From Streptomyces sp. GKU 895 (GTDB taxonomy: Bacteria > Actinomycetota > Actinomycetes > Streptomycetales > Streptomycetaceae): 53,802 bases of DNA. Of the stretch, positions 40,935-49,539 are shown one piece after another. Position 1 is the first letter of the stretch. Every line of letters begins with the position of its first letter. The notes under the pieces are model-generated. The model worked only from the letters and a program-made list of their open reading frames with translations. It was not told the DNA's origin and searched no databases. The stretch lies in assembly GCA_002027195.1 (NCBI GenBank), contig MWJO01000054.1:1-53802 (forward strand), written 5' to 3'. The position numbers and the translations under genes are program-made.

Positions 40935-42353
40935 TCACAGGCTGATCCAGCCCACCGCCAGGGCCACGACGCCGACGGCCGCGCCGGCCACCGACACCGC
41001 GAGGATCACCAACTCACGGGGAGAGAACGGCCGTCGGCCCTGTTCCCTGCGTGCCATCACGAACAGCACCGTGGCGGGGGCGTAGATGATGAAGGAGACG
41101 AGGACGAACTTCAGGCCCGCCGCGTAGATGAGGAACGCGGTGTACACGGTGGCGATGACCGCGATCGCCAACTGGCCCCGCGGTCCGCGCCGACCGATCT
41201 TCACCGCGAAGGCCGCGGCCAGCAGGAACGGGATCAGCGTCAGGGCGCTGGTCAGGTCGAGCGCGAAGTTGAAGGCGTCGTCGGAGAACAGGGTGACGAC
41301 GAGGACGATCTGACTGAGCACCGTGGACATCACGAGCGCCGGCACGGGCACGTCGGCGGCGGTGGCGCGCTTGAGGAAGCGGGGCATGTCGTCGTCCTTG
41401 GCGGCCACGTACAGCACCTCGGCCGCCATCAACGTCCAGGCCAGATAGGCGCCGAGCACGGAGACGATCAGGCCGACGCTCACGAACACCTTGCCCCAGG
41501 TGCCGACCGCGTGCTCCAGCACCTCGGCCATGGAGGGCTGGCGCAGTTCGGCGATCTCCGCCATCGGCATGATGCCGTACGACACGATCGTCACCGACGC
41601 GAAGGTCGCGAAGACGCTCACGAAACCGAGGATCGTGGCCCGGCCGACGTCCTCTCGGCGGCGCGCGTGCCGGGAGTAGACGCTCGCGCCCTCGACCCCG
41701 AGGAACACGAACACCGTGGCCAGCATGGTGCCCTTGACCTGGTTGAAGAGGGAGCCGGCGTAGTCGGCGCCGCCGAAGTTGTCGGCGAAGACGGAGGGCT
41801 TGAGGTAGAAGAGCGCGAGGATGACGAAGACGATGATCGGCACGACCTTGGCGACCGTGACGATGCGGTTGATCGCCGCCGCCTCCTTCACCCCCCGGCT
41901 GATCAGCGCGAAGAACAGCCAGAGCCCGACCGAGGAGAGCACCACCGCGAGGACGGTGTCACCGTCGCCGAGCGCGGGGGCGATCGCGCCGACAGTCGAC
42001 ATGATCAGCACCCAGTACGTCACATTGCCGACGCAGGCGCTCGCCCAGTAGCCGAACGCCGAGAAGAAGCCCAGGTATTCACCGAAACCGGCCTTGGCGT
42101 ACGCGTACACGCCCGCGTCCAGGTCGGGCCGGCGCACCGCGAGCGTCTGGAAGACGAAGGCGAGCATCAGCATGCCGGTACCGGCCACGGCCCAGGCGAT
42201 CAGCGCCCCAGCCACCCCGGTCTCCTGCGCGAACCGGCGCGGCAGGGAGAACACACCGGCGCCGACCATCGAGCCGACCACCATGGTGGTGAGCGTCGGC
42301 AGGGACAGTTTCGCGGCGGGAGGCGCCTGGGTCTTGGTGTCGGCCTGACTCAT
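40935..42353 (-). CDS. APC-family amino acid permease, arginine/ornithine antiporter-like
   Basis: A 472-residue membrane protein with about 12 helices. The helix-1 motif VVGSMVGAGVFSLPRRFAQETG is characteristic of the basic amino acid/polyamine antiporters (ArcD/LysI type of the APC family). The YAKAGFGEYLGFFSAFGYW and FLGVEGASVYSRHARRREDVGRAT blocks are also typical. As the gene before arcA, it most likely exchanges arginine for ornithine or citrulline; lysine or polyamine transport cannot be excluded. ATG at 42353; the divergent promoter region is shared with the baeRF gene. Confidence 0.9.
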   Translation of the reverse strand: MSQADTKTQAPPAAKLSLPTLTTMVVGSMVGAGVFSLPRRFAQETGVAGALIAWAVAGTGMLMLAFVFQTLAVRRPDLDAGVYAYAKAGFGEYLGFFSAFGYWASACVGNVTYWVLIMSTVGAIAPALGDGDTVLAVVLSSVGLWLFFALISRGVKEAAAINRIVTVAKVVPIIVFVILALFYLKPSVFADNFGGADYAGSLFNQVKGTMLATVFVFLGVEGASVYSRHARRREDVGRATILGFVSVFATFASVTIVSYGIMPMAEIAELRQPSMAEVLEHAVGTWGKVFVSVGLIVSVLGAYLAWTLMAAEVLYVAAKDDDMPRFLKRATAADVPVPALVMSTVLSQIVLVVTLFSDDAFNFALDLTSALTLIPFLLAAAFAVKIGRRGPRGQLAIAVIATVYTAFLIYAAGLKFVLVSFIIYAPATVLFVMARREQGRRPFSPRELVILAVSVAGAAVGVVALAVGWISL

Positions 42354-42410
42354 CGGAGACCTACCGTCCGTCCTGAGGAGACCCCAGCGACGTTAACAGC
42401 GAAATGCCCG

Positions 42411-42452
42411 GATTGCCTGACTTGATTGCCCCTAATGCCCTATCCGGCAATC
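42411..42452. promoter_or_regulatory. Three copies of GATTGCC/GGCAATC in the arc-baeRF divergent promoter
   Basis: GATTGCC occurs at 42411-42417 and 42424-42430 (13-base period) and as its complement GGCAATC at 42446-42452. They fill the 116-base gap between the arginine permease start (42353) and the release-factor-like gene start (42470). A shared regulator binding several sites is suggested; its identity is unknown. I do not see the GGGAC/GTCCC dyad of DevR-type sites. Confidence 0.5.
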
Positions 42453-42469
42453 AGTCCTATCGTGCTGAT

Positions 42470-43570
42470 ATGGAGCACGCACTCAGTCCCACGACTCTCT
42501 CCGAGCTGCGGCGCCCGCGCCCCTATCCGGCGGTGTCCGTGCTGACTCCGACCCATCGCCGGGAGCCCGAGAACACCCAGGACCCGGTCCGGCTGCGCAA
42601 TGTCGTGGCCGAGGCCAAGAAACAGCTGGAGGCCGATCCGGCCGTTCCCCGGGAGCGGCGCATCGACGTCGCCCGCCAGCTCGACCAGGCCCTCACCGAG
42701 GTGGACCTGGCCCACGCCGAGGACGGTCTGGTGATCTTCGCCGCGCCGGGTGAGCACCAGGTGTGGTCGCTCGCCCGTCCGGTGCCCGAACGCGTCGTGC
42801 TGTCGGACACCTTCCTGACCCGCAACCTCGTCTCCGCGCAGGCCTCCGAGCGCCCCTTCTGGGTCCTCTCGGTCGCCCCCGACCGCGCCACGCTCTGGAA
42901 CGGCGGCACGGACCGTGTCGTCGAGGCGCACCTGGCGGGCTTCCCGCTCACCAGGGACCACCGCGAGAACTTCGACGCCGAACGCCAGGAACGCATCGGC
43001 GACATGCCGAGCACGTTCCGGGACGAGAGCACCCGCCACTTCCTGCGCGACGCCGACACCGCGATGGCCAAGATCCTCAGGGATCAGCCACGCCCGCTCT
43101 ACGTCACCGGCGAGCAGGCCGCGCTGTCCGTGCTGGACGAGGTCGGCAGCGTCACCAAGGAGGCCGTGCACGTCCCGCACGGCGGCCTGGCGCACGGCAC
43201 TCCGGACGCCGTCTGGCAGGCGGTACGGCCGCTGCACGAGGCCGAGAACCGCAAGAACACCGCCGCCGTGGCCCGCGAGCTGGAGACGGCACGCGGCCGG
43301 CGGGCCTTCGCGGCCGGCGTCGACGAGGTCTGGCAGAACGCCCGGGAGGGCCGGGTCCGGCTGCTGGCCGTGGAGGAGAACTACCGGATCACCGTGCGTG
43401 ACACCGGCGGCGACCATCTGGTCCCGGCCGCGAGCGACGACCTCGACGCCCGCGAGGACATCGTGGACGAGATCGTCGAGCAGTGCCTGGAGACGGGCGC
43501 CGACGTGCGCTTCGTCCCGGACGGCACGCTGGGCGACGCACAGGGGATCGCGGGGGTGCTGCGGTACTGA
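42470..43570 (+). CDS. baeRF-family protein, Balon/Rv2629-like ribosome hibernation factor candidate
   Basis: A 366-residue protein of the bacterial archaeo-eukaryotic release-factor-like group. The N-terminal strand VSVLTPTHRREPENTQDPVRLRNVVAEAKKQL, the middle VERVVLSDTFLTRNLVSAQ-like segment with PFWVLSVAPDRATLWNGG, and the C-terminal VDEIVEQCLETGADVRFVPDGTLGDAQGIAGVLRY (Pelota/eRF1-like domain 3) are recognisable. Members Balon and mycobacterial Rv2629 bind the ribosomal A site during dormancy or hypoxia. No GGQ motif is seen, as expected for hibernation rather than release. ATG at 42470 lacks a ribosome site and a TATCGT lies seven bases before it, so leaderless expression is possible. 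Divergent from arginine deiminase genes. Confidence 0.8.
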   Translation: MEHALSPTTLSELRRPRPYPAVSVLTPTHRREPENTQDPVRLRNVVAEAKKQLEADPAVPRERRIDVARQLDQALTEVDLAHAEDGLVIFAAPGEHQVWSLARPVPERVVLSDTFLTRNLVSAQASERPFWVLSVAPDRATLWNGGTDRVVEAHLAGFPLTRDHRENFDAERQERIGDMPSTFRDESTRHFLRDADTAMAKILRDQPRPLYVTGEQAALSVLDEVGSVTKEAVHVPHGGLAHGTPDAVWQAVRPLHEAENRKNTAAVARELETARGRRAFAAGVDEVWQNAREGRVRLLAVEENYRITVRDTGGDHLVPAASDDLDAREDIVDEIVEQCLETGADVRFVPDGTLGDAQGIAGVLRY

Positions 43571-43613
43571 CGCCTGACTCGGGGAAGACCACACCGCACG
43601 GAAAGGCCCTGAA

Positions 43614-44039
43614 ATGGCGCAGACATCCAGCGGGGTCCGACGCCCCGAATACAGCGCACGACGCCTGGGCGGCGGCCTCACCCTCTTCGCCGGCTGGGCA
43701 TTGGAGCTGAGCGGGACACTCAGCATCCTTCTCGGTGTCGTCGGCGTCACCCGCGACACCATCTTCAGCTCGCCCGACTACACCTACGAGTTCAGCCTCA
43801 CGGCCTGGGGCTGGATCCACATCGTCGTTGGCATCGGACTCGTCGCCGCCGGCCTGGGCGTGCTGCTCGGCAAGAGCTGGGGCACGGGGGCCGGCGCCGC
43901 ACTGAGCGCGATCAGCCTGATCACGCAGTTCATGTTCATCCCGTTCTATCCGCTGTGGTCGATCAGCGTGATGACGCTCGACATCGTCGCCGTCTGGACC
44001 CTGGCCAGAGCCATGGCCACGGACGACCGGCACCCCTGA
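43614..44039 (+). CDS. DUF7144-like four-helix membrane protein
   Basis: A 141-residue membrane protein with four hydrophobic helices (LFAGWALELSGTLSILLGVVGV, WGWIHIVVGIGLVAAGLGVLLG, GAGAALSAISLITQFMFIPFYP and WSISVMTLDIVAVWTLARAM) and a short charged N-terminus. The family is common in streptomycetes, often near stress genes; its function is unknown. It follows the hibernation-factor candidate by 43 bases in the same direction, so the two may be co-transcribed. Confidence 0.85.
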   Translation: MAQTSSGVRRPEYSARRLGGGLTLFAGWALELSGTLSILLGVVGVTRDTIFSSPDYTYEFSLTAWGWIHIVVGIGLVAAGLGVLLGKSWGTGAGAALSAISLITQFMFIPFYPLWSISVMTLDIVAVWTLARAMATDDRHP

Positions 44040-44050
44040 GAGAAGGCCCG

Positions 44051-44464
44051 TCAGACGCTCCCGAACAGCGCGCTCAGCCCGCGCTCGACCTCCGCGCCGA
44101 CGTCCTCCTGCCCGGCCGCCACGACGGCGTACGTACGCAGCAGGAACCGGCGCAGGGCACAGGTGTCGAACTGGAGCAGCGCCAGCCCGTACGGCGAGTG
44201 CAGTTCCACGACCGTACGGGCCCTGCCGCACGGCCACAGGTGCACGTCCCCGCTGCCCGCCGGACCGCGCAGGCCCGCCTCCAGCAGAGCGCGCGCGAAG
44301 GTCCAGGTGACCACGCCGCCGTCGAGGGAGATCTCGGGCGGGAAGTCGATGTGCACCGCGAGCGGGTCGGCGGCGGTGTAGCGGAAGGTCGCGGCGACGG
44401 GCAGCTCCTGCTCGTCGGCCGTGACCAGACTGCCCTGGGCGGGCTGCTCGATGGTGATGTCCAT
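44051..44464 (-). CDS. SsgA-like sporulation/cell division regulator (SALP)
   Basis: A 137-residue protein of the SsgA/SsgB family, which controls septum site choice and peptidoglycan events during sporulation in streptomycetes. Recognisable blocks are the N-terminal LPVAATFRYTAADPLAVHIDFPPE, VVTWTFARALLEAGLRGPAGSGDVHLWPC and VELHSPYGLALLQFDTCALRRFLLRTYAVV. Length is normal. It starts at 44464 with GGAGA upstream. The gene is convergent with the DUF7144-like gene and divergent from the phosphatase at 44878, with a Crp-like site between. Confidence 0.92.
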   Translation of the reverse strand: MDITIEQPAQGSLVTADEQELPVAATFRYTAADPLAVHIDFPPEISLDGGVVTWTFARALLEAGLRGPAGSGDVHLWPCGRARTVVELHSPYGLALLQFDTCALRRFLLRTYAVVAAGQEDVGAEVERGLSALFGSV

Positions 44465-44877
44465 GGGCGGTCTCCACTACGGGTCGGAGGTCGGCCGTAT
44501 TGCCGATGTCTTTACGACCTCGCAGGGGCCGTCTGCATTACGCGGAAGCCCTCATCAATTACTGTGATCTGCGTCACTACCGAGGTCGAGGCCGCCGACG
44601 ACGGCGCCCTTAGAACATTCGCCCGTCGAACACACAAATGAATGCGCGCCCGAAGCCCCTGACGCTCCCCCAACTCACGTACGCTGACTACGACTTGCCC
44701 CACCTGGCGGCGTACAGCAACAACACGGCGAAACCCCTCCGTGAAGACTGTGGCATATGCCAGAAGCACCACCGTATCGTGTGTTGCCAAATCCCTTACA
44801 GGGCGTCGCGGGCTGTGCAACAGTCGTAACGGTCCCTCCGCCCGCCTTGGTCGTACCGTCCCGCATCGGAGTGCGTC
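44465..44877. other. Long divergent regulatory region
   Basis: A 413-base gap between the SsgA-like and phosphatase genes. Besides the Crp-like site it contains AT-richer stretches at about 44540-44580 and 44770-44830, the latter just before the phosphatase gene. An open frame at 44638-44829 (63 residues, no family resemblance) is not called. Confidence 0.5.
44563..44578. promoter_or_regulatory. Crp-like site TGTGA-N6-TCACT
   Basis: The sequence TGTGATCTGCGTCACT fits the general Crp dyad (last base off) and the streptomycete Crp pattern GTG-N6-GNCAC exactly. It lies 99 bases upstream of the SsgA-like start and 300 bases from the phosphatase gene. Crp controls germination and development genes in streptomycetes; use of this site is inferred. 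Confidence 0.5.
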
Positions 44878-46304
44878 ATGCCGTCCCACCTCTCCGCGGA
44901 CCACCCAGCCGCCCAGCCACCCGGGCGCGGCTCGGTCGACGCGCTGATATCGCAGGCGCGGCGGCTCAAGGGCGACGTGGACGCCGTGCGGCGGGACGCG
45001 CAGGAGGACGGATCGGACCCCCAGGGACGCTGGCAGCGCGCCCTCTGCGACCTGGCGCTGCACCAACTCAACGACCTGGACGAGCACTTGGCCCAGTTGC
45101 GGGACGGCCCGTCCGTGCCCGCGCCCGCCGGCCCAGCAGCCACCGAGCAGTCCGCGCCGACCGCTCCCCGGCGCGGCTCCCTGCTCAGCCGGGTGGGCAG
45201 TGCGGAGTGGAACCTGCTGACGGACGAGGCGAGTTGGTCCGGTGAGCTGTATCAGATCCTGGGCCGCGACCCGGCCGCTCCCCCGCTCACCCTCGACGAA
45301 CTGCCCGCCCTGGTCCTCGACGAGGACCGGCCCAAACTGACCTCGATGGTCACGGACTGTCTCGTCGACGCGCGACCCATCGACGGCGAGTTCCGGGTGC
45401 TCCACCCGGACGGTTCCGTGCGCACGTGCACATGATGGGCGAGCCCGTGCTCGACACCGACGGCAGCACCGCCTCGATGTGGGCCGTCCTGCGGGACGTC
45501 AGCGAACTGCGCCGCAGTCAGAGGGTGGTGAGCGAGACCCGTGACTCGCTCCAGCGCCACCGGCACCGCGCACAGACGGAACACCGGCTCGCGGTCGAGC
45601 TGCAGGAGGCCGTGCTGCCGCCGTGGCGCGGTTCCCTGCGGCTCCCGCAGCAGGGACCGGAGACCCTCGATCTCGCGGCGCACTATCTGCCGTCGTCCAC
45701 GAGCGCGCTCATCGGCGGCACCTGGTACGACGCCCTTCAACTCGCCGACGGCGACATGCTGCTCAGCGTCGGCGACCTCACCGGTCACGGCGTCGCCGCG
45801 ACGTCGGGCATGGCGACCCTGCTCGGTGCCGTACGCGGTATGGCCATGGCGGGCACCGGACCGGGTCAACTGCTGTCCTGGCTCAACCAGTTACTCGACG
45901 CCACCGTCCAACCGGCCCTGGGCAGCACGGTCTGCTGCCGCTACCGGCCCGAAACCCGCACCCTCACCTGGGCGCAAGCCGGACACCCCGCCCCGCTGCT
46001 GTTCCGCGACGGGACGGGGCGCAGGCTGAGCGCACCGGACGGCGTTCTGCTCGGCGCGACCTCCGGCGCCGTCTACGAACAGGCCGAAGAGGCCCTCGAA
46101 GCCGGCGACCTGCTGGTCCTGCACACCGATGGGCTGATGCCCGGGCAGGACAGCGCGGAGGCCGTGAACCGTCTCCTCGACCTGGCACCGCGCTTCGGCG
46201 AGGCCGGCACCGCACAGGACTGCGTACGGCTGGTCGTGGAGGAGTTCGGCGGGACCGAGCGCGCGGACGACGCCTGCGTGCTCATCGCCAAGCTCACCAA
46301 CTAG
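44878..46304 (+). CDS. PAS-like domain SpoIIE/PP2C serine phosphatase, one frameshift
   Basis: About 475 residues when one missing G at about 45421-45427 is restored. Residues 1-95 are hydrophilic and helical. A PAS-like domain follows (SAEWNLLTDEASWSGELYQILG to FRVLHPDGSVRT). The C-terminal 290 residues are a PP2C-type SpoIIE phosphatase with intact metal motifs: GGTWYDALQLADG, SVGDLTGHGVAAT, LVLHTDGLMPGQ and ERADDACVLIAKL. These soluble phosphatases act on anti-anti-sigma proteins to release alternative sigma factors in response to a sensed signal. No kinase partner is adjacent. Confidence 0.9.
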
Positions 46305-46309
46305 CTCAA

Positions 46310-46337
46310 AATCTGTCTCAGCGAATCTGTCTCAGCG
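46310..46337. repeat. Exact 14-base tandem duplication AATCTGTCTCAGCG
   Basis: Copies at 46310-46323 and 46324-46337 are identical and lie in the 43-base convergent gap between the phosphatase and regulator genes. The gap has no stem-loop terminator that I can see. Confidence 0.85.
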
Positions 46338-46347
46338 CACAAACCCC

Positions 46348-47838
46348 CTATGCCCGTGCGCTGTTGCCACCCTTCACCTGCTTCGGCAGGGCCAGCTTGA
46401 TCTCCTCCCTCAGCTCGTGGATCTTCGGGTAGCTGGAGTACTCGGCGGTGAGCCGGTACATCTGGCGCAGCCGGTCCCAGGTGCGGTGCGAGGAGTTGGA
46501 ACCCATCGACACCAGGGCCAGCCGGGCGTAGGTGCCGCCCTGCTCGGGGTCGTCGGCGATGAAGCAGGCGGAGGCCATCGACAGGAAGTCGAAGATCTTC
46601 GACCGCTGCCGTCCGTCGACCCGCAGGGCCAGGGCCTTCTCCGCGTAGTGCTGGGCGTGCACGGCCGCGCCGGGCTCGTGCTCCGCCAGCGTGCGGTAGG
46701 CCAGGGCCTGCATGCCGTACAGATCCTCCTCCTTGAACATCTGCATCCAGCTCGGCGGCGGCACGTCGCTGCGGTCGGAGACGAAGAGATCCTCCGCCTG
46801 GCCGAGGGTGCGGCGCATCGCCTGTCCCTTGCCCATGGACGCCTGTGCCCAGGCCTCCACGGTGTAGAGCATCGCCATGGTCCGCGGCAGCACCTCGTCG
46901 CCGGAGCCGGACTGGGCGAGCTTCATCAGGTCGAGCGCGTCGTCGGGCCGGCCGAGGTGCACCATCTGGCGAGCCGCTCGGGAGAGCGCCTCCCCGGCGC
47001 GCGGCCGGTCACCGCCCTCACGGGCCGCATGGGCGGCGATGACGAAGTACTTCTGGGCCGTGGGCTCCAGGCCGACGTCGTGCGACATCCAGCCCGCGAG
47101 GACGGCGAGGTTGGCGGCGACGCCCCACAGGCGCCGCTGGAGATGGTCGGGGTGGCGGTAGGCGAGCATGCCGCCCACCTCGTTGAGCTGGCCCACGACT
47201 GCCTTGCGCTGCAGCCCGCCGCCGCGGGCCGCGTCCCACGCCCGGAACACCTCGACCGAGCGCTCCAGTTCCTCGATCTCCTGCGACCCGATGGGGGGCG
47301 GCCTCGTAGCGGTCGAACCCAGCGGGGTCGGCGTGCAGGGGGTCGTCGAACTGGGGGGCGTCGGCGGTGAGGGTCGGGTCGGTGTGCAGCCAGTCGTGCA
47401 TGGCACTGCTGAGTACGGATCCCGCGGTGAGCGCGGCACCCGCACCCACCAAGCCGCGTCGGTTGAGCATGAGGTCCATTCCCGTGAATTCGGTGAGGAC
47501 CGCAGCGGTTCGGTCGGGCGCCCACGCATGCCGTCGGGATGTTCAGCGTTCCCGTCGCCCTGCCGTTTCCCCGTACGCCCGTGCCGGACCAGACCGAGGT
47601 CCTCGATGGTCACGACACGGCCGAGACGCTCGGTGAACAGGGCAGCCAGCACCCGGGGCACCGGATCGCGCGGGATCTCTCCCATGTCGATCCACCGCCG
47701 CACCCGCGAGGTGTCGGTCGACAGCTGGGGGTGGCCCATGGCCGCCGCCTGCCGGTTGACCAGCCTCGCGAGTTCACCCTTGGACCAGCCGGCCAGGCCG
47801 AACAGGTCCGAGAGTCGGGTGTTGGGTTGTCCGCTCAC
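46348..47838 (-). CDS. NsdA-like HTH/TPR developmental regulator, two compensating frameshifts
   Basis: About 496 residues after correction. The N-terminus (LFGLAGWSKGELARLVNRQA, ISTDTSRVRRWIDMGEIPRDPVPRVLAALFTERLG) is the HTH-like part of the NsdA family. A short hydrophobic segment follows (MDLMLNRRGLVGAGAALTAGSV), and residues 180-496 are helical TPR-like (AAARGGGLQRKAVVGQLNEVGGML, MVHLGRPDDALDLMKLAQ). The middle lies in a different frame between about 47525 and 47295; the second shift is an extra C in a C6 run. NsdA-type proteins repress differentiation and antibiotic production. Start GTG at 47838. This may be an NsdA paralogue rather than NsdA itself. Confidence 0.82.
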   Translation of the reverse strand: MSGQPNTRLSDLFGLAGWSKGELARLVNRQAAAMGHPQLSTDTSRVRRWIDMGEIPRDPVPRVLAALFTERLGRVVTIEDLGLVRHGRTGKRQGDGNAEHPDGMRGRPTEPLRSSPNSREWTSCSTDAAWWVRVPRSPRDPYSAVPCTTGCTPTRPSPPTPPSSTTPCTPTPLGSTATRPPPIGSQEIEELERSVEVFRAWDAARGGGLQRKAVVGQLNEVGGMLAYRHPDHLQRRLWGVAANLAVLAGWMSHDVGLEPTAQKYFVIAAHAAREGGDRPRAGEALSRAARQMVHLGRPDDALDLMKLAQSGSGDEVLPRTMAMLYTVEAWAQASMGKGQAMRRTLGQAEDLFVSDRSDVPPPSWMQMFKEEDLYGMQALAYRTLAEHEPGAAVHAQHYAEKALALRVDGRQRSKIFDFLSMASACFIADDPEQGGTYARLALVSMGSNSSHRTWDRLRQMYRLTAEYSSYPKIHELREEIKLALPKQVKGGNSARA

Positions 47839-47900
47839 GTCAAGCCCCCAGGTTCTCGGCTGAGTTGACAGTAGCCCGGGCAGAGTTGCCGGGCGACTAT

Positions 47901-47930
47901 TCGCCAGGGTTCGCCAGGGTGCGCCAGATG
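47901..47930. repeat. Three 10-base direct repeats in the NsdA-like/phosphotransferase divergent gap
   Basis: TCGCCAGGGT (47901-47910), TCGCCAGGGT (47911-47920) and GCGCCAGATG (47921-47930) share CGCCAG at a 10-base period, about one helical turn. They lie 63-92 bases upstream of the NsdA-like start. Same-face binding sites for a regulator are possible. The rest of the 289-base gap shows no gene. Confidence 0.55.
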
Positions 47931-48127
47931 GTGTGCCACTGGGCATCGGGTGTCAGGTAGGAACGCGCCACCCCGACCCGGCCGCTGCCATATGACGGAT
48001 GCATTCCCCAGGGTGCACCCGGGCGGCCGGGCCGGGTGGCGCGACAGCGCGACACACGCCGTCGCACGGCACCTCTGTCGCGCAGACACACCTGTACTGC
48101 TGGCACACGAAGGGATCTGTTTCGCCC

Positions 48128-49267
48128 ATGTACGCAGCATCGTCCTCCGTGTCCGCCCCGCCCCGGTCGCTGCACCCCCCGCCCGGCGGGCAGCGGCCCC
48201 TACCTCGATCCCGCCCGCCCGGCGGCCCCCGTACTCGGAGCCGGCAGGACGCGGCGTGTTCCGGGGATCGGTACCCAACCGCTCAGCGGGAGACTCGACT
48301 TGTCCGGCCCTCAGGGCGCGCAGTTGCGTACGGCGATCGCGTCGGTGCACCGGATCTGCCCGGAGTTCGCTCCGGTGCAGGTGCTGCGCCGCAGCGGACG
48401 CTCCGTCCTCCTGGTGGGGACGACCGGCGCAGCACGGCCGTCGCGAAGTGTTTACTGGACCACTCCCCCGCGTGGGCCGAGCGGATCCGCCACGAAATAG
48501 CGGCATACCGCTCGTTCGTCCGGCAGCGCCCGCCCGTGCGGGTGCCCCGGCTGATCGCGGCGGACCCGGACAACTGCACCCTCGTGATCGAGCGGATGCC
48601 CGGCCGGGTGGCGGCCCTGCACCGGCACCCGGCGGAGGCGCCGCCGCGGACGGACATCAGGGCGGCACTCGGCGCGATCTGCCGGCTCAACGCCTGGCGG
48701 CCCCCGGCGGGCACCTTCGACGCCCCGCTGGACTACGCGGCCCGCATCAACCGCTACCACGAGCTGGGCCTGCTGACCGACCGGGACATGGGCGACCTGC
48801 AGAAGCTGCTGCACGGCATCGCGCTCTCGGCGGGCCGGCAGGGCATGGGCCAGTTCTGCCACGGCGACGCACTGCTCTCGAACATCCTGCTCTCACCGGC
48901 CGGTCCAGTGCTGGTGGACTGGGAGCACGCGGGCTGGTACCTGCCGGGGTACGACCTGGCGACGCTGTGGTCGGTGCTCGGGGACGCGCCGGTGGCCCGG
49001 CGTCAGATCAGCCAGATCGCGCAGTCGGCCGGTCCGGCCTCGCGTGACGCGTTCCTGGTCAACCTGATGCTCGTACTGACCCGTGAGATCCGTACGTACG
49101 AGACAGCCGTGCAGCGTTCGATGCATGACACGACCCCGGCGGCACCGGGAGCGGCCCACCCGGGTGCTGCGCCGTCCGGCGAGGAACAGCGGCTGCTGCT
49201 GAGGCGGCTGCACGACGACTGCCAGCTGGCCCGGCGGGCCGTACGCGCGGCGGTCGGCACTCGCTGA
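48128..49267 (+). CDS. Phosphotransferase (APH-fold) protein, two compensating frameshifts
   Basis: About 379 residues when corrected. The N-terminal 35 residues are Pro/Ser/Arg-rich. One shift lies at about 48225-48232 (an extra C in a C5 run) and another at about 48425-48432 (one base missing, VLLVGTTG to RSTAVAKCLL). The kinase core is intact: TAVAKCLLDHSPAWAERIRHEIAAYRSF, PDNCTLVIERMPG, the catalytic loop FCHGDALLSNILL and the metal motif VLVDWEHAGWYLPGYDLATLW. The substrate is unknown. ATG at 48128 is the most likely start. A strong hairpin terminates the gene. Confidence 0.8.
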   Translation: MYAASSSVSAPPRSLHPPPGGQRPLPRSRPPGGPRTRSRQDAACSGDRYPTAQRETRLVRPSGRAVAYGDRVGAPDLPGVRSGAGAAPQRTLRPPGGDDRRSTAVAKCLLDHSPAWAERIRHEIAAYRSFVRQRPPVRVPRLIAADPDNCTLVIERMPGRVAALHRHPAEAPPRTDIRAALGAICRLNAWRPPAGTFDAPLDYAARINRYHELGLLTDRDMGDLQKLLHGIALSAGRQGMGQFCHGDALLSNILLSPAGPVLVDWEHAGWYLPGYDLATLWSVLGDAPVARRQISQIAQSAGPASRDAFLVNLMLVLTREIRTYETAVQRSMHDTTPAAPGAAHPGAAPSGEEQRLLLRRLHDDCQLARRAVRAAVGTR

Positions 49268-49272
49268 CGGGG

Positions 49273-49321
49273 ACGAAGGTCCGCGGTGCGCCAGAGACAG
49301 CGGCGCACCGCGGACCTTCGT
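49273..49321 (+). terminator. Perfect 20-base-pair hairpin terminator
   Basis: Perfect 20-base arms (49273-49292 and 49302-49321) enclose a nine-base loop, starting six bases after the phosphotransferase stop. There is no T run, as usual for GC-rich actinobacterial terminators. Confidence 0.8.
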
Positions 49322-49539
49322 ATGTCCGCTCGCCGATGCCCCTCGAGCCGGTCCATTGGTGTACGCCACTGACGCCCCGCAGGCACGCGGGCCGCCGCCA
49401 CGAAACTCCCGCACCCCCTGGTTGACAAGGGAATTCGCCCTTCGCTGGGCATGATTGACGGATCGTCGGCAAGCCGGTACCACTGACGCACGCCCGGCCC
49501 CGCACGGCTCATCGCGCCCGACCGTCCCAGGAGGCTGCT

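Noticed and set aside
44638..44829. A possible 63-residue gene upstream of the PAS phosphatase
   Set aside because: No ribosome site, no family resemblance and poor codon bias in its second half; it lies in a control region.
49322..49539. A ydaO-type cyclic di-AMP riboswitch before the secreted amidase
   Set aside because: Such riboswitches precede wall hydrolases in streptomycetes, but I cannot find the conserved core segments here.
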